Positions 11,905 through 26,022 of a stretch of 64,000 nucleotides of DNA are shown here, piece after piece. The notes under the pieces are model-generated. The model had not been told where the DNA came from. It saw only the letters and a list, made by a program, of their open reading frames with translations, and made no database searches. The stretch comes from Trichopria drosophilae. Lineage: Eukaryota > Arthropoda > Insecta > Hymenoptera > Diapriidae. Both the position numbers and the translations under genes were made by a program. Numbering within the stretch: position 1 is the first letter of the stretch; every line of letters starts with the position of its first letter. Where the stretch lies: positions 100,063,001-100,127,000 of the forward strand of contig CM059587.1 in NCBI GenBank assembly GCA_030407085.1. Direction: 5' to 3'.

Positions 11905-12196
11905 ATATTCCCTCTTATTTTAACCCCCCTTATTTTAATTGCCCCTCTTATTTCAATTGTCCAACCTCTCTTATTTTAATCGTTTCCCCTCACGTCTTCC
12001 CCCACCACTCTTTGAACAGAACGTAAAATATCTCGATGTGATTATCGATATTTCAAAATATCGGTGATTTCGCCTATCTCGATATTCAGCTATACGACGA
12101 CAAATTTTATGTGTATGTGAGTGGGGCAAATTTAAATAAGAGGGATCGGCGCCACCTTGAAAAACTTTAGCAGTTAAAATAAGAGGAGTCCTACTG
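11905..12196. mobile_element. CAGTAGGACC-family MITE, left end decayed
   Basis: The right end AATAAGAGGAGTCCTACTG is intact. The left end is CCCTCTTATTTTAA repeated three times, with the CAGTA terminus lost. The interior shares the CGTTTCCCC and GGCGCCACCTTGAAAAACTT segments with the other copies. Confidence 0.55.
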
Positions 12197-12549
12197 TATT
12201 ACAAAGATTCAATAACATCTAGCATATTTTTACAGACGATAGCAAATGATTGTTGACTGTCGAATAATTTTCATCCAATAATATAAACTGTAAAATTATT
12301 AACTTTCTCGTTTTCATTGTATTTAATTTCACTATTAAATAATAAGCTTGAATATTCAGAAGAAAATTGGAGAAAAAGATTTTAGACGAAGGTTAACGGA
12401 ATTTGCGCCGCGCCATCCATTCAATCCGACTACAGATTTGACCTTGGCCACGACCTTGAATGCTATATCAAGGTGAGATTGAATTTTTTCCTATATTATT
12501 TTGGGATTTGCCCTCTATTCCCAAAAATGCATTTTTCTCTTATATAAAA

Positions 12550-12692
12550 TATTTAATAAAGGTCAGTCTGTAAAACAACTTTTTTTGAGTTGTGGCTCGC
12601 CTTTTGGCAATGTACACGGTTGCTTGATCTGTATATGTTTTATTATTTTGTTGGCCAATAAAGACAATTTATTATTATTATTATTATTATTA
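12550..12692 (+). mobile_element. 3' end of a non-LTR retrotransposon
   Basis: TTGGCCAATAAAGACAATTT followed by a (TTA)n tail at 12669-12692 is the typical 3' end of a truncated non-LTR element. No reverse transcriptase sequence remains here. Confidence 0.5.
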
Positions 12693-12699
12693 ATTCAAT

Positions 12700-15420
12700 C
12701 TCATGATCTTTTATAAATTTATTTAGACCGAAACTCACCAAAACTAATTTTGGTTATTATATTTCAAACGGTCGATTATTTTCATTGTGTATTATTTTAG
12801 TTTTATTTTATTTATTTAAATATCAGTTATAAATAGAATAATGTAATGATTTTTGGAGGGGTTTTCCCGCCCTCGCATAAAAAGATGAATTTTTAATTAC
12901 AGTAAATAACAGCGAAAAGGTATTTTTAGTTTTTCTATCCCAATTTTCAGCTGATTGGATATCTTTGAAAAGACTGCAGGAAAAGCATATATCTTGTAAA
13001 ATTAAATTCAACCGCTTATATCTGTATGAATTCAGTTTAATAAACTTGTGTCGCTCCATTTTCAAAATATTTTGTGTTTCATAAGCTATACTGTGAAAGA
13101 TTATTATTGTTAAAAATAACGACGAATTACCATAAAATAAAATTTCTATAATTTAGCATAAGATGGTAAATTTTTCAAAACATTTTTCTCAGTGCAACTG
13201 TTGATTAGTCTCAGGCGATTGAAATGTTTCCGCAAATAATATTTCTTTAAGATTTTACATTTTACATTTCTCTGCAGCAATACTTTTAAAATTATCTTAT
13301 TTTCTACTATTTTCCCTTGAATAGAATCAAGGTTGTTATTTCTGTTTTGTAATCTTGTAATCTGTACAAGTAGATAGATATATGATAATACAAAATTTAT
13401 TTCAAGTGCTGATCTCCTAAGCAATTAGGTTTGTCTTAATTTTTTTTCAACGCAGATTCATTGTATTTTAAATATAAATGTTACATATTTATAATTATAC
13501 AATTACATGAAATTAAAAGACGAAATAGACTTTATAAAATTTTGTTTAGAAATGTTCTGGAGGTTAACTCTGTTTTACGATTGTTTTTATTTCTATTGTT
13601 GGTAATAAAAATTAAAATATTCATATGTGCAACATTCTGTCTTTAAATTAACTTTCTATTATAAAAATAATAATTCCAAAGTCTCAATTAAATCGCATCG
13701 CATTTTTTTACTGATATATTCAAAATCATTATGTATTCTGATATTCTTTAAATCGAATAAACTTTCAACAGATCCACACAAATCCACAAAAGTCCACAAA
13801 TAATTCGTGAAGGGTCCAACCTTTTTTCATTTTAAGCTAGTCCCATTTACCACTAACGATTTATGCAATAATCTGGTGTAAGGTATTTTTTCCAAAAAAC
13901 GCCTTTTTCAGCACAGGTTGATAAATGAAATAATTAAAATAAAACTAAAATTCTGATTTCGGCAAAATCTAAAATACGCTCTAAAATTTTTCGGTGTCGA
14001 AATTCAAATTTTTTTATGTGGTATATAGCTATATTTATATACTGTCTACAATGTACAACATTTATACCGAAAAACTGTAGTCAAAAGTAAGAAAATATAA
14101 TTAAAAAGTGTAATTGGCTTCCCGTGATTTTTTCTTTTAATCTTTAAAAGTTAAATTTTTTTTCTTTTTCTTTCAAGCTATGTTATTATTGTACTATTAC
14201 TATTACACGGTTTCATAGGAAATACCAAACACATTAATTGAGAACTGACCAAGAATTTTCGGAAATAAAAATCACTTTCCCCAAGGGTGAAACTCAACAT
14301 TTCTTTGGATCCGATTTTCTGCGAGAATGATAAGTCATAGTAAAAAATGTTTCAAAGAACAGTTGTAGAGAATTAAATTTCCTACATTTTATGTCCGTAA
14401 ACCATTACTGTACAAGTTGTTTAAAAGTTAGAGGGCGCTAAAGTTGCCAAAAATTACTTTTTCCTCCTTTTCTCATACAAAAAAAAATCATTTTTGTGCT
14501 TTGGTGTAATAGGAAATGTTGTAGAGTTCAAAAAAAGCTACAAAATTCGTAGATTTTAATTTTATGTATGTACGTTTCAATTTTTCGGAGATACAGCGTA
14601 TTGCAGAAATTCAAAATGATACAATTTTTAGCATTATTATTTTTGGATACACGTAGACTCAACAGACTAATTTCGAATTCATGAACTTGTATTTGCAGGC
14701 CTTCAGAAATGCCTTTTTTAAAGGCCCCTATTTTTTAATTTTGTGTTTACTTTTTTTTATTAAAAAGTAATGAAAATGTAGTCATTTCAATCACGTATAA
14801 TCCAAAAATACCAATGAATAACGAAGTTAAATGATATTAAAACATAATAGCCTTACTATTACTAATAGTGTTTTTTGTAGATTTTTTTTGATGAGCTTTA
14901 AAATAAAAATATGTATTTCCAATTTCAATTGCACCTTCAACCAAAAAAATTCAATTAAAAATTTTTCAAAATTGCGGGTATTTTTAAAAATCTGAAAAAA
15001 ATCATAACAATACAAAATTTCATACGAACATGATAACATATTAAATAAAGTGGCAACTGAAGAGCGTATATGCAAAAAAATACATTAAAAGTGGTTATTA
15101 AAAAAATAAGTCCCCTGAGTATAGTACGATTGCATGTAATACAGGGGCATTTTATTTTTCATTTTTATCCTTCCGTATCTCTAATTACTATCGGTTTTAG
15201 TATTGGTTGTTTTCTGGTCTCAATATAATTTAATAAAAATTAATTTCATAAATAAAAATTAGCACAGGAAAAGAAACGGAGTAATTAATGTAAATAAAAA
15301 TAGGGAAGTATTGGGTAAATAATAAAAATTTGTACGTTTTGACCCTAATTCGGGCCCTCTTCAGAAAGGATATGAAAAACCGGGGAAATTTGTTCGTCTT
15401 TATATTATAACATGGACCCG
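12700..15420. other. No gene recognised
   Basis: AT-rich. Several short frames show no motif or coding bias. A degenerate hammerhead-like tract lies at 15330-15368 on the minus strand. Confidence 0.35.
15330..15368 (-). ncRNA. Degenerate hammerhead-like motif
   Basis: Minus-strand reading gives CTGAAGAGGGCCC, then AATTAGGGTC, then AAAACGT. The GAAA box has become AAAA. It resembles the copy at 40239-40280 and probably shares a Penelope-like origin. Confidence 0.3.
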
Positions 15421-15429
15421 GAATAAGTA

Positions 15430-15690
15430 CAGTAGTCCCCCCCCCCCCACCCAATATTTGCTACCCCCTAATATTTGCCACTAGGTCCATCCCCATATTT
15501 ACCTCACCCCTCGATTGCTGTTTCCCACCACTTCTCACGATTAAACTGATTTCTTCTGGTCGACGCATGCGCGTTCTATAACTGTATATGGGCGGAGTGG
15601 GGGAAAAATTTCTTCCCCTCACTACGCAATATTGGGAGGGTTAGAAAAGAAAAGACAAGACGGCCTCGGCAAATATTGAGAAGGACTTTA
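15430..15690. mobile_element. CAGTAGTCCCCC MITE with ATATTTGC motifs
   Basis: The left terminus CAGTAGTCCCC follows TA at 15428-15429. Repeated AATATTTGCTACCCCC/GCAAATATT motifs occur at both ends. The right end (GCAAATATTGAGAAGGACTT) is diverged. A related copy is at 48049-48274. Confidence 0.55.
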
Positions 15691-15699
15691 TGTGTTTGT

Positions 15700-16660
15700 G
15701 TATAGTACTGGGAATCAACCAGTTACTGTTTATAGCCCCACTTCTGACACCAAATGTTTTAATCTACTTTAAATAAAACGCAGGAGATGTGGTTTCATGA
15801 AAGTTTAATCAAATCTATGTCGATGTTCACGCAACTCAAAGCTATATAAATAAAAGAAGAGAGAGGTTTGATTGAAAGCGCGGAATTCTAAATTACGAAT
15901 GTATAACATTACCCTCTCTCTCACAAAAAATATGTAATTTTAATTCATTGATATCTAACTGTTGAGATTGAAGTTGACACAATTAGAATTATTGAACTTT
16001 TTCTAATATATGTCATCTTCGCCAGTTTCTCAACTTACCGTCAAAAACATAAAAAGAAAAATAGTTAGGGAAAATCGCTGGCACGTAACAACCCTAACCG
16101 ACGGTATTACATTCTAAGAACTAAACTTAAATTTAAAAATTTGATGATCTTCTCTTTGATTACCAATTCAATTCATCCATCGTAGTACGTCTAAACAAAA
16201 AGAAAACAGAGGCAGCAACCATACAAAGTAAAATGTCTTACAATTACTATATAAATATAATTATTTGTGATTGAGAAAGTCCAAAATAATTAAAACCATT
16301 AATAATATTTAAATATATAAAAAATTAGTATTTAAGTAATATTTATAGTTTCAATCATTCAAATAAATAAATAATAAATTGGTGTTAAATTATTCTCTTT
16401 GTTATATTTAAAACGATTCAATTCATCATTTCAATACGTTACTTTTGATTTACTCATAAATTTAAAAAGGAATTGTGTATTTCTGGAAGAATTAAGACCT
16501 CAAATCTGATGTTTACATTGGTTTTATCTTGTTTGATAAAGAAATTTTCCATATTGTATCTTTTTTTCCCAGTTTTTCTTTTGCAAGAATTTTTGTGTTC
16601 TTGTAAACGATGACGTGAAGTTTCCATTTGATGTTAGGTTAAACCAGAACGTTCGCTATT
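15700..16660. other. No gene recognised
   Basis: AT-rich intergenic DNA with no recognisable exon or element end. Confidence 0.35.
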
Positions 16661-16671
16661 TTTGGCTAAAA

Positions 16672-17930
16672 TATTCCTTATAGTCGAGGCAAATTAGCAG
16701 TTTTTCAAAGAAATTTTGCGCAGTAAGACGGATCGTTACCGGGTTTGTTGCATTCGATTCAGGAAGGAATTTGGAAAATTTGTTCCTACTTTGCATCTTA
16801 TACAAATGGGAAATGCATTTTGTGCATATAAAAATGCATTTTTTTAATGCATTTCTTGGCACTGATTAAAAAAAATTCACAACTTTGAAAATAATGAATA
16901 AATCAAGCCAAAATCGTTTACCCGGGGGTTTTTGAGGTCGCTGAACAGGAATATGGCATTTAAAATATTTCCCGACGTACCTGAGGACCAGGGTGGCCTA
17001 CTAGCAACGTCGTCTACGGGAATTTTCGAGAAATTAACAGGCAATTTAATTGAAACTACCTATACGGGGGTTTTTGATGTCGCTGAACACGAATATGGCA
17101 TTTAAAATATTCCCCGACGTACCTGGGGACCAGGGTGGCCTACTAGCAACGTCGTCTACCGGAATTTTCGAGAAATTAGCAGGTAATTTAATTGAAACTA
17201 CCTATACCGGGATTTACATGGTCGCTGAACATAAAAATTATGTTACCATATGTATGAAATTATGTATTCCATGACGTATTAGTAATTTATAAACTAAAAA
17301 ATTTCAGAATTTTGTTAAGTATTAAAAATTGAATTTATTATTCACATGTTTCATTATCTGAATGAACACAATCATTTTCTTCGTCGTTATTTCCATCAGC
17401 ATCAGTGAAATTTTCTATATTGGAGCATGCAGATCCTAAGCAACGCTGCACAAGAGCCCTTGTCTCCTACAGGTACATAAATTGCCACAATCCTTTTTAC
17501 AGCCACAAAATATTAGTGTCGTGACACTCGGCGGACCAGCTTCCTTGTCATTTTTATGGGTCCGTTTTATTCCCGTAGACGACGTTGATAGTAGGCCACT
17601 CTGATCCCCAGGTACGTCGGGGAATATTTTAAATGCCATATTCGTGTTCAGCGACCTCAAAAACCCCCGGATAAACGATTTTGGATTGATTTATTCATTA
17701 TTTTCAAAGTTGTGAATTTTTTTTTAATCAGCGCCAAGAAATGCATTAAAAAATGCATTTTTGTATGCACAAAATGCATTTCCCATTTGTGTAAGATGCA
17801 AAGTAGGAACAAATTTTCCAAATTCCTTCCTGAATCGAATGCAACAAACCCGGTAACGATCTGTCTTACTGCACAAAATTTCTTTGAAAACGCATTTTTA
17901 GTGCTAATTTGCTTCGACTATTATCTCGGT
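16672..17930. mobile_element. Foldback element with roughly 350-bp arms and internal direct repeats
   Basis: The arm at 16672-17030 is inverted at 17575-17930; shared landmarks are AGTAAGACGGATCGTTACCG and CTTTGCATCTTATACAAATG. The inner ends of the arms carry GGGGGTTTTTGAGGTCGCTG and a GACGTACCTGGGGACCAG-type segment. This segment is repeated head to tail at about 16921-17050, 17065-17190 and 17205-17230. The centre contains a cysteine-rich coding remnant on the minus strand (17338-17582). Confidence 0.7.
17338..17582 (-). pseudogene. Cysteine-rich (CXC/tesmin-like) C-terminal fragment
   Basis: Read on the minus strand, the segment encodes GPPSVTTLIFCGCKKDCGN followed by LCTCRRQGLLCSVAC, then an acidic tail ending in TAA at 17338-17340. 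A frame break occurs near 17440. The spacing of cysteines (CxCxxxCxxxCxCRRxGLxC) resembles the CXC tails on uncharacterised, often transposon-linked insect proteins. Function is not inferable. It sits in the centre of the foldback element, so it is probably captured or residual element coding sequence. Confidence 0.5.
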
Positions 17931-17934
17931 CGAA

Positions 17935-18720
17935 AATTAACGAAAAACAAATGCTTTTTTTTTTTCATTTTAAGGAGGAAAAATAACTCTTTTACGAGAA
18001 AATTATGGCTTACGGATACATTTAGAGCATTCAAAAATGTTAAAATGAATATCCATTTCCGTTAGCTCGGTTCTTCTCATCCTTAAGAGGTTAGGATGCC
18101 ACTAACCAATCCTTTAAAGGATCAATAAAATTCAAAATTATTCAATATTGTTTTCTTTGCTCCACTTAGAATTATACATATTCGATACAGAATGAAGCAA
18201 ATAGATTCAAAGATTAAAAACAATTCAAATGTTGAATTCTTCCATCTCTTTTTATATTTGCTATATGTATATCGACGGATTACAACAAAGAAACAAATTC
18301 TTACGTTCCAAGTTCAAATAACAAAATATAATTTATTTAGCTGACGATGAAAAACTTTTCAAAATAATGGTTAATTTAAAAAACTACTTTGAATCTCATT
18401 CAAAATCGATTAAAAATAAAACAGCACGCGAGAAAATAGATCGGTGCTGCCGTCTTTCGTTTCAGTGTTGAGACATTTTAGATCTGTATTATCTATTCCA
18501 CATTTCGCATATTTCTATGATATCTATAGATAAATCTAATAGATGTATATTTAGTAATTTATGTAATATTAGTTTCCCCATTTCAACCGGCATTTTGCCG
18601 ACCTCTCACTCAACAGCAAAAAACGCGGCAAGGAGACACAAACATTCAGAAATTTGCGCATGTGTGTTCGAGCAACAAGTGTCCATAAATAAACTCAAAA
18701 TAGAAAATACTCATTTTAAA
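17935..18720. other. Upstream region of the DHFR gene
   Basis: AT-rich non-coding DNA. The last 200 bases before 18721 stay open in the DHFR frame back to an ATG at 18517, but that extension has no counterpart in the family. I treat it as 5' UTR/promoter. Confidence 0.4.
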
Positions 18721-19808
<1,088 letters not shown>

Positions 19809-19844
19809 CTTTAAAAAAATGTAATTAAAAATTTTATTTTATAT

Positions 19845-19886
19845 AATAAATAATTCCAAACGATTGTACGAAATGATATCTTTATT
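19845..19886. terminator. Back-to-back polyadenylation signals of DHFR and HINT1
   Basis: AATAAA on the plus strand at 19845-19850 follows the DHFR stop. TTTATT at 19881-19886 is AATAAA on the minus strand, 56-61 bases past the HINT1 stop. With cleavage usually 10-30 bases downstream of each signal, the two 3' ends probably abut or overlap. Confidence 0.6.
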
Positions 19887-19941
19887 TCAACCATGAAATA
19901 CATATCTTGAACTTTTCGGTTTTAAATGTAGAATATTATAA

Positions 19942-20619
<678 letters not shown>

Positions 20620-20719
20620 ATCTGCTGATTCTACATTACTTGCATTTTACTATTGTGTAATACACATTTTTGTGTTACATTCCGAGATTAAACATGTGTT
20701 TGTAACCGCGGTTTTATAA

Positions 20720-21700
20720 AAAAGTCTAGAAATTATAAAACTTCCAGAAGGTTCTAAATAAACAGAACGATTAAAGTGTGGCATTTAAAATTTTCGTTAT
20801 TTAAAAGTATCAAGGACTTAGGATAGTTTGTATATATATTTTGCACATATTTGCATAGAAATTTAAACTCCAAAAGAATATTACAAATTTATTATTTATC
20901 CTGAGACCGACTTAACCAAAAAAAAATTCTTGGAATTTTTTAAACATTTTTTCCAACATTTATTAATACAAGCGATCAAGAAGTAATCCACTTGTATCAG
21001 GATGAACCAAAATTATGATACATCTCTTATTTGCAAAGAAATTTAAACTCCAAAAGAATATTACAAATTTATTATTTATCGTTTAAAAAATATTTATGCT
21101 TATTTCCACGTTTAACACAAAAATGATGAATTAATATATTTTAAACGATACATTTGTAATATTCTTTTGGATCATTCAAATTCACGACTCAAGAATTTCT
21201 TTTTTATTTCAAATCTTCAATGAAGAAAATACTTTCAGTGCAAATGAAAAGTATAAACTAAAAATCGCTGAACAAGAAAGAAGATACAATTAATTTACAT
21301 GCCACTTATATAAACTTATTACATAAATTAAAAACTAATTGTTCGTCTGAATAATAGAAAGTTCACTACTAAATATTCGTGTGAGCAAAATAGTTTCGCA
21401 TACACTATGTATATACGTATTTATATTGTCATGTTATAACTTTTTATGTCTATATTGTATTATCGGCTTTTTAAATTTCATTCAGTGTACATTAGTTAAT
21501 CTGCTCGTCGACAATGCGTAGGAAAATTGACACATACCACTCGTGCGTTTTCATGTTTTTCGTCTTCTTACTATTATTTATTTATTTTATTGACATTTGA
21601 CTTCTTGCAAAAAATGTAAACAAGTTGTTTTAACCGTAAGTGTTTTTTTTTAAATTTATTCTCAGTTGTTGATGTAATTGTTGTGAATTAATAAATTTAA
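20720..21700. repeat. Duplicated segment upstream of HINT1
   Basis: A segment of about 55 bases containing AATTTAAACTCCAAAAGAAT occurs at 20859-20900 and again at 21040-21081. A related inverted tract (TTGTAATATTCTTTTGGA) is at 21152-21171. The remainder is AT-rich, with no gene recognised. Confidence 0.45.
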
Positions 21701-21715
21701 AATATGTTCTAGTTT

Positions 21716-21756
21716 CTGATGAGGACAACGTACGTTGTCGAAACGTTAAATAACTG
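21716..21756 (+). ncRNA. Hammerhead ribozyme-like core, probable Penelope-like remnant
   Basis: An intact CTGATGA box at 21716-21722 is followed by a perfect 6-bp stem GACAAC-GTAC-GTTGTC and the GAAA box at 21740-21743. One extra G precedes the stem. Stem III could be GTTA-AA-TAAC just after, but the expected cleavage triplet is changed to CTG. No protein-coding element is visible nearby, so this is an orphan motif of the type known from Penelope-like retroelement termini. Confidence 0.5.
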
Positions 21757-21759
21757 AGT

Positions 21760-22190
21760 TAGTTATATTTTTTTAACACCTTGACTCGAAGCATCGATTA
21801 ATTCTTTAAAATAATATAAACTAAAAATATAGTTTAATACGAATTCACAATTCTTTGTGCGATACTTCATGCATGAACTTTGAATGAAGTGCAACGTAGT
21901 AGACGTTATCTTAAAATTTATTTATTTATTTATTTAATAATAAGCAGTTGAAATGGACCTTACATAAAATGAAATTTCACTGTAGTTCTCTATATGACTT
22001 ATTACTTTTTCTGATCGGACATATTAGTTAACTATCCTTTTTATGTGCCGTTCAGTGCAAAAAATTTTGTAAAAAGCGTGCCAATATATAGAATGTGTGC
22101 TCTGGTCAACTCATTATGTGATTATAATACTTATATTAAATTCTTTGATTATGATGTTTCCAATTGCAACATTATTCGAAATATTAAGTT
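21760..22190. other. No gene recognised; TTTA-repeat tract
   Basis: (TTTA)n at 21921-21940 followed by AATAATAAGCAGTTGAAATG suggests the 3' end of a minus-strand non-LTR fragment. Nothing else was recognised. Confidence 0.35.
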
Positions 22191-22388
22191 CCCAGTAAAC
22201 GAAAACGAATGGAAAGTTAAAAATACGAATTGAAATGAATTCAAGTGAATTAAAATGAATTAAAATGTGAATTCAATTAATCATTTTCATGCGTTTTAAT
22301 TCATTTTAATTTACTTGAATTCATTTTAATTCACTTGAATTTATTTCAATTCGTATTTTTAACTTTCTATTCGTTTTCGTTTACTGGG
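22191..22388. mobile_element. Palindromic MITE with CCCAGTAAACGAAAACGAAT ends
   Basis: The 20-base left terminus at 22191-22210 is perfectly inverted at 22369-22388. The whole element folds on itself through repeated GAATTCAAGTGAATTAAAAT motifs around a CATTTTCATGCG centre. A second copy is at 46541-46719. Confidence 0.75.
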
Positions 22389-22389
22389 T

Positions 22390-22720
22390 TGGAATTTCAT
22401 GAATATAATTAATGTTATTAATGTAATTACTTTTTATGTTTTATTCTTCCTTTTTGAATTTATATTTGTTTTTTATTTCAAGATTGTATTTACTGATGTA
22501 CACCATATATACAAGAAAGGGTATAACCTGTTAAATAAAAATAAATAAAAAGAATACATTGGCACATTAAATAAGAAAAAGAAAATATGTCAAATGGTAT
22601 AAGTAAAATATATATATATAAGGGCATATCTCCAGAACTTTTAAACTTTAGGTTGTCGTACATTATGATACGTTAAAGATTGTCAAAAAAATGTTGAAAC
22701 ATCATAATTTAATAAACCTT
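22390..22720. other. No gene recognised
   Basis: AT-rich, including a (TA)n run at 22608-22620. No exon or element end is visible. Confidence 0.35.
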
Positions 22721-22722
22721 TC

Positions 22723-24219
22723 CCTTGTGGAAAAATATTGCTGAAAAGTACTGAAAATGTATTCCTGAAAATCTCTAAAAAATACTGATTTAATATCGAA
22801 ATTGGGACTAGTATATTCAGGATATTTCAGAGACTTTCAGCAAATTGCAGTAATATTGCTGAAATATACTGAATATTTATATGAATTTTACTGAAATATT
22901 TATCTGAATCTTACTAAAATATTCCTCCGAAAAATACTAAAATTGTTCTGAATTTTCCTGAATAACACTCATTTACTATAAAAATCACTGCACTAGAAAC
23001 GTTAGGAAATTTCAGCGTATTTTATCAAAATGTAGTAAGTTTTCTGAAATAAGCTGATATTTTCCTGAATTCTACCGAAAATTCTAATGTATCTTTTATT
23101 GAAAATTACTGAAAATCTCTTAATAATACTGATTTAATATCGACATTGGAACTATTCTTTTTAGGATAATGTCATTCGATAAAATGTAGTGATATTGCTG
23201 AAATAAACTCTATTTCATTTAAAAATTCTAGAATTGTACTGAATTTGTCTGAATTCTGCTAAATTAATATCGAAATTGGTATTTTATAACGTACATAAAC
23301 TTAGATTTTAATAGAATTTTGTACATTTCTTAAATTTGACTAATATTGCTGTAAATTCTAATGAAATGTTATCTGGAACAATTATTAAGAAATTGATCCG
23401 AATTCTTTATACGATTTTCATACAAAGAATTATTCTTTCAATAAAGTTAATAAATTTGGTTAAAATTGACTGAGACTTTAAAAACCTTCTACAACACCAA
23501 TTTTTATATTAATTTAATGGCATTCAGGAAATTTAATACAATCTTAATATTTTCTAGAGAAATACTTCACATTGTTATTTAGCAAAATTTCGAGTTTATT
23601 TCAGAAAGGTACATATTGCTGTATTATTTTACTCGGTATAAATACCCGAGTATTATTTTATACAAGTTCCAATTTCAAATATGAAATCTGTATTATTAAC
23701 AGTTTTTTGGAAACATATGAGGGATAGATTTGTATTTATTAATCATTTTCTAAGAACATTATACAAAGTTTCTGAATAATGCTAAAAATACATGAAATTA
23801 TCTGAAAGAATGTAATAACAAATTACTAATTGTTATAGAATATTTTTAGAGACATTTAGAAAAATTCAGTAACTTTCAGTATTTGTGCGAAAAATGATTT
23901 GTTAAAATTTTATGAAAATACCTGAAAGTTACAAAAAAAACAGGCTCTAAATTTGTATTGTGGCTTCTATCTATTTCAGTGAAATGTAGGTTCTTTCATT
24001 AACTTTTCAGTATGTTTTTAACATGTCAATGTAATTTTAGCATTTTTCAATAACATTTTACTGAAACTTATTCTCAATTTGTCTGAAAATATCTAAACTT
24101 ACATGCGGAAATGGAGTCCCAATTTCGATATTAATTCAGATTGAATTTCAGCAAAATTTAGCTTAATTGATCGTTTCAGCAAATTTCATTATTTTTTCAG
24201 CAATATTTTTCCACAAAGG
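22723..24219. mobile_element. Non-autonomous TIR element (about 1.5 kb) rich in CTGAAA motifs
   Basis: The left end CCTTGTGGAAAAATATTGCT is matched by the inverted right end (GCAATATTTTTCCACAAAGG, 24200-24219). Just inside both ends are ATATCGAAATTGGGACT and its inverted counterpart. The interior is full of imperfect CTGAAATAT/ATTTCAG repeats. No protein remnant was recognised. Confidence 0.6.
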
Positions 24220-24830
24220 TTGTGCACTTTAAATGTATCGTGTATTTATAAATAATGACTATAATAATGTAGAAACCGATGAGTATGAGTGAAACTAGCA
24301 AATTCCACATTTTCTTGTGGGCGACAAGGTTTGTTTTTTTTCAGTTTCAACATCATAACTTTTTTAACGAAGAATTCCATGCCTTGTAACTTATAACATA
24401 AGTAGTTGGAGATATAAGTAAATAAAAAAGCCTTGAAATGAAGACATGCCACACATAGAAATTAAATTATACATCTTCAAACTTGGGGGACAACTTTTTC
24501 TAAAATGTTACAAATTTTAGCACTCAAGTTACATTATTCATACAATAAGAAGTAATTTTAACCCTTATACGAATGTGTGCTACCTATGGGGAGTGCGGTG
24601 ACTTCAAAAGTTAAGTTTCCAATCGTAACTCGTTACAAAAAACCATATATTTAAATAGCGCATGTTTAATTTAGCTTACAAATACTTTCGGAGTAAACTC
24701 TTCTTATACATTATCAAAATATACAGAAAAATCGTTAACTTTTACACTATCCATAAAATGTGTATACATAATGAAATATATGAGTTCCTAAAAAAATGAG
24801 AAATAAACAACGTAAAAGTTGTCCTTATAG
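24220..24830. other. No gene recognised
   Basis: AT-rich DNA between two mobile elements. The minus-strand frame at 24246-24452 has no known motif. Confidence 0.35.
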
Positions 24831-24832
24831 TA

Positions 24833-26022
24833 ATATCAACGATATCAATACAGGTGTTCCGCAAAGAACCGTATTAGGACCCATTTTATTTTCAATTTAT
24901 ATAAACGAACTTTATAAAATCAATTGCTCAGGAGAAATTTGTCTCTTTTGCAGATGATAAAGCTATAATATACAAGCTTGGGATAGCTTGATATTGAACA
25001 TCTAAAAAGATTCATAAAATGGCTGATCTAAAATAAACCATCAATTAAAAAATTTTACCTTTTGGCTGTTTGACAGAGATAGCATTCCTGAATTCAAACA
25101 AATTCAGCTCGAAGTGAACAATCAATCCCTTACAATAAAAAAAGTTAACGACGTTAACTTATCTAGGAATAACCATAGATTCTCATTTACGTTGGAATAT
25201 TCATGTAAATAATATAGTAAATAAGCTAAGACATTTCCCTTTTGTTTTCCAAACAAGCTCAGAAAATTACTAACGAGATCATAGTGTCTAACAATTTATC
25301 ATTCATTGTTTTTATAAATATTAAGCTATGGTATAGTAGCCTGGGGTAGTGCTTTAAATAATGTCTTTAAGTATGTTGAAGTGTTGCAGAAAATTGTAAT
25401 CAAAATCATATATTATAAAGATCTTTTATATCCATCAAATAAACTACTTCAAGATAGCAAACTACTGGAAATACGAAAAATATATTATTTACAAATAATT
25501 TTGTTTGTAACTCAGAAAAATTAAGTGGTATGTATTCCTCTAAGATATTAAAGAAATTATAAAAATCTCATATGATTTATCATAAGATTTTACGGAAATT
25601 TTCACCAGGGAATAAACTACGGTAAATATGAGAGCGCAAAGTTGGAATCAGGTCAAAGTCCCTTTCAGTAGTAAAAATATAGGTCAAAGATGTTATATCT
25701 CTATAGCAAGTAAACTAATAAATTTATTAATAAAATCTCAAGTAATGTAAGTTTAAAAATTTCCAAAGTATCATTGAAAAGGTGGTTGAGAGGAGAAAAT
25801 AGTCTAGAACTGTTTAGATTTACATTAATTAAATAATTAAAATTGTTTTCAACACCGTAATTGATTAGATGTACAAAATTATGTCTATTATTATATCTTT
25901 TTTTTCGAACCTACAACTTTTTATATGATAACTCCACTTAAGAAATTGCATTCACTTTTAAGTTAGTTTTATGTTAGCTATAAGACTATAGCTGAATACA
26001 TTTTTTATTATTATTATTATTA
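24833..26022 (+). pseudogene. Decayed non-LTR retrotransposon (reverse transcriptase 3' half)
   Basis: Conceptual translation across frames shows NTGVPQRTVLGPILFSIYIN, then FADD (the catalytic YxDD-type motif) near 24948, and later LGITIDSHLRWNIHVNNIVN. These are conserved reverse transcriptase and RT-connection segments of jockey-like elements. Several frameshifts and stops destroy it. It is 5'-truncated and ends in a (TTA)n tail at 26003-26022. Confidence 0.8.

Noticed and set aside
17712..18065. 117-codon open frame as a gene
   Set aside because: It lies in the right arm of the 16672-17930 foldback; the left arm carries the corresponding partial frame on the opposite strand. No known motif.
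18517..18720. In-frame upstream ATG that would extend DHFR by 68 residues
   Set aside because: The extension has no resemblance to DHFR and would put 68 residues before the conserved first strand. The ATG at 18721 gives the normal family length.
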